A stretch of 64,000 nt of DNA, taken from CAZRIE01 sp964600075. GTDB taxonomy: Bacteria; Bacteroidota; Bacteroidia; Flavobacteriales; Flavobacteriaceae. Positions within the stretch are counted from its first letter, which is position 1, and each line of letters begins with the position of its first letter. The stretch spans positions 1 through 64,000 of the forward strand of contig CAZRIE010000010.1 in NCBI GenBank assembly GCA_964600075.1, written 5' to 3'. The notes beneath the pieces were generated by a model. The model did no database searches, was not told the origin of the DNA, and worked only from the letters and a program-made list of their open reading frames with translations. This document shows, piece after piece, positions 62,487 through 64,000 of this stretch. Both the position numbers and the translations under genes were made by a program.

Positions 62487-62949
62487 TAGTAAACCTTCAG
62501 ATAAGACGATTGGGTATGAGAGTTTAGAAACAAGACGCCTTTGTCGTGGCTCATAGTTCTTGCTTCTTTGCTAATTACAAATCTTAATTATCAGGTGACT
62601 AAGCCAATGGTAAAGCCGGGGAACTAAACCTAAGAGATAAGTATCTGTTTTGAAATGTTTAAGAAAGACCAAACTACCGCGAAAATTTATCTTAAAAAAC
62701 GACAAAATACCAACAATTTTTCAAGAGGGATGCGTATCTGTTCAAAACGGGTATCCAACATCAAAAACGCTAATTCCATATTCAATACTCTTTCTACAAA
62801 CAATTCGCAAAATTATTCATCTAATACTTTTAAGGTACAATTTTGTAATATTTACCTCCTTGATCCTTAGGATTTAATCCCAAATATTTAACATTTGTTC
62901 TATTTTTTTTTAATACATTGTGTACTAAACACTTAAATTATTAACACTT

Positions 62950-63852
62950 ATGACAAAAACAACAACAAACCTGCTCGGTATTATCATTACCATTTTAGCG
63001 GGCGCCTACTTTTACATTGCGTACTGTAGCAGTTGTTGTGCGAGCGTAAAAGAAGAGCCCGTTGAAAAGGAGGTGGTGGCACCAGTAGCGGCAAAACCTA
63101 CGTCTTATCCTTTTGCGTTCAGCGATGGCGATTTTACGTACAATGTCAACGACAATTTTAACTTCAATATGTCGTCTTTCGACTATTTAGAGCCCCTATC
63201 CCAAAAAGTTCGGGACCGTATCGTTCCCGGTCTTAAAAACTTCTTGGCGGAGAACACTTATAGGGTTATCAACATAACTGGGTATTATACGAGCGATGAA
63301 ACCAATAACTCGGCCTTTCCTAATCTAGGTTCGGCACGGGCCAATACAGTCAAGAATTATTTCGTTTCGCAAAACATTCCGTCTTCACAAATGAATACTA
63401 TGGGTAAATTAATGAGCGATATGGTTCCAAAAAAAAATATCTATATGGGCCCTGTGGCTTATAGAGTAGCTGAAGTGGCGGCCAATGCAGAAGATGAAAT
63501 CAAGTCACTTTATGAAAAAATAGAAGCCGATCCTTTGGTACTTTATTTTGATACGGCGGAAGCTTCCATCAATCCTTCAGTTGAACAAAGACAAAAATTT
63601 GCCGATATCGTAAGGTATCTCGATAAAGTTCCTAAGGCCAAAAGTGAAATCGTAGGTTATGCAGATAGCCAAGGAAAACGAAGTACGAATAGAGGACTCG
63701 GCAAGAAAGAGCGGATTTTGCGTAGGCTTACCTAATAAAAAACGGTATCTCCGAAGACCGGATTAAAACCGAATCTAAAGGACAGAAAGACCCGATTGCC
63801 AGCAACGATACCGAAGAAGGCCGGGCCAAGAACAGTAATTTCGATTAAATAA
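62950..63852 (+). pseudogene. OmpA-family protein gene with frameshift and stop
   Basis: The frame from the ATG at 62950 encodes an N-terminal anchor (LLGIIITILAGAYFYIAYC), a first OmpA-like half (YRVINITGYYTSDETNNS) and the start of the second (YFDTAEASINPSVEQRQ, SEIVGYADSQGKRSTN), then ends abnormally after GLGKKERILRRLT at 63735. One base appears lost near 63711: the next frame continues ADFA, then TAG (63723-63725), then AYLIKNGISEDRIKTESKGQ and KDPIASNDTEEGRAKN. The end RTVISIK then sits in a further frame, as if about eight bases were lost near 63833. Three lesions make it non-functional if the sequence is right. Confidence 0.75.
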
Positions 63853-63878
63853 ACAATTAACTACATAAACTTAAAAAT

Positions 63879-64000
63879 ATGGATTTTGATACTATGAATA
63901 TTTGGTGCATCTTGATTCCCATCCTGATTGGTGGAATCTGTGGCTATCTTGGCTATTTAATAGGAAAAAGCAGCAATAAGGCAGTAGACCATTCGGCAGA
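63879..64000 (+). CDS. membrane protein, N-terminal part (cut by window end)
   Basis: An ATG at 63879 opens a frame that is still open at the window edge. It encodes MDFDTMNIWCILIPILIGGI, then GYLGYLIGKSSNK: one hydrophobic, Gly-rich span with a charged segment after it. It directly follows the OmpA-like pseudogene and may be its partner. The family cannot be named from 40 residues. Confidence 0.65.
   Translation, partial: MDFDTMNIWCILIPILIGGICGYLGYLIGKSSNKAVDHSA

Larger units (their letters stand above)
61661..62949. other. gene-poor stretch with strong inverted repeats
   Basis: No convincing gene in nearly 1.3 kb. Three long-armed inverted repeats are listed separately (61742-61803, 61950-62010, 62443-62486). 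Frames of 71 and 75 codons from 62650 overlap each other in different phases and are Asn/Lys/Ser-rich, as expected by chance in AT-rich DNA. A 33-codon minus frame (62097-62198) starting MIQFLTFCFMVMV is only weakly suggestive. Confidence 0.6.

Noticed and set aside
62650..62877. Two overlapping plus-strand frames of 75 and 71 codons
   Set aside because: They overlap in different phases, are rich in Asn, Lys and Ser as chance AT-rich DNA would be, and have no recognisable motif.
1..64000. tRNA, rRNA, CRISPR arrays, intact insertion sequences, prophage or defence islands
   Set aside because: I looked for T-loop words, regular spacer repeats, transposase motifs and phage-type gene runs and found none that held up.

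Overview
The window reads as chromosomal DNA of a marine-type member of the family Flavobacteriaceae (Bacteroidota). The reasons are the gene families (a TonB-dependent receptor with an N-terminal carboxypeptidase-regulatory domain, many short lipoproteins, a DksA-like protein that has lost most zinc ligands, an OmpA-like protein, bestrophins, a YheT-type hydrolase), the long AT-rich spacers, and repeated upstream matches to the Bacteroidota -7 box TAnnTTTG. No tRNA, rRNA, CRISPR array, intact transposase or prophage was seen. I could not run searches, so all family names come from reading motifs.

Layout. 1-15.8 kb is mostly minus-strand housekeeping: hpd, then uvrC with a secreted patatin/surface-antigen protein, lspA facing a 5-formyl-THF cyclo-ligase gene, ileS with a dksA-like gene, and recO followed 4 bases later by a heme-type TonB receptor. 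16-29 kb holds gdhA, a cystathionine gamma-synthase/lyase gene, an ArsC-like/EamA pair, a DUF763 gene, a periplasmic isochorismatase, a broken thioesterase gene, a Gfo/Idh/MocA oxidoreductase, nitronate monooxygenase, a bestrophin/YheT pair and a lipoprotein cytochrome c. 29-38 kb is the accessory part: a DUF4337-like gene, the remnant of a 'mobile mystery protein B' (Fic) gene that has lost its catalytic motif, a SulP transporter, a PhyH oxygenase diverging from an AraC regulator, a CotH-like secreted protein, a bestrophin-like gene without a good start codon, and a lipoprotein gene whose signal peptide is cut by an in-frame stop.

37.8-44 kb is a glycerol block: gpsA faces glpD, and upstream of glpD lie glpK, a gene for a small protein resembling archaeal CTP-dependent riboflavin kinase, and a sugar-porter MFS transporter; there is no aquaporin-type glycerol facilitator here. 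44-56.4 kb carries pbpC and an alpha-2-macroglobulin gene, a pair usually adjacent, separated here by six genes. Two of these form a complete trans-3-hydroxy-L-proline to L-proline route (dehydratase plus pyrroline-2-carboxylate reductase). 56.7-64 kb holds a CAP-domain lipoprotein, 3-hydroxyanthranilate dioxygenase behind a structured leader, a CHASE/HisKA_2 histidine kinase, a DUF1304 protein, an ALDH7-type dehydrogenase, a 1.3-kb gene-poor stretch with three strong inverted repeats, and an OmpA-like gene with several lesions, followed by the start of a membrane protein cut by the window edge.

The most noteworthy points are the hydroxyproline pair inside the pbpC/A2M locus, the riboflavin-kinase-like protein and MFS transporter inside the glycerol block, the structured leader of the 3-hydroxyanthranilate dioxygenase gene, a GC-rich repeat family with one copy inside the coding N-terminus of pbpC, and at least four damaged genes. 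I did not find a clear undescribed multi-gene defence or mobile system.
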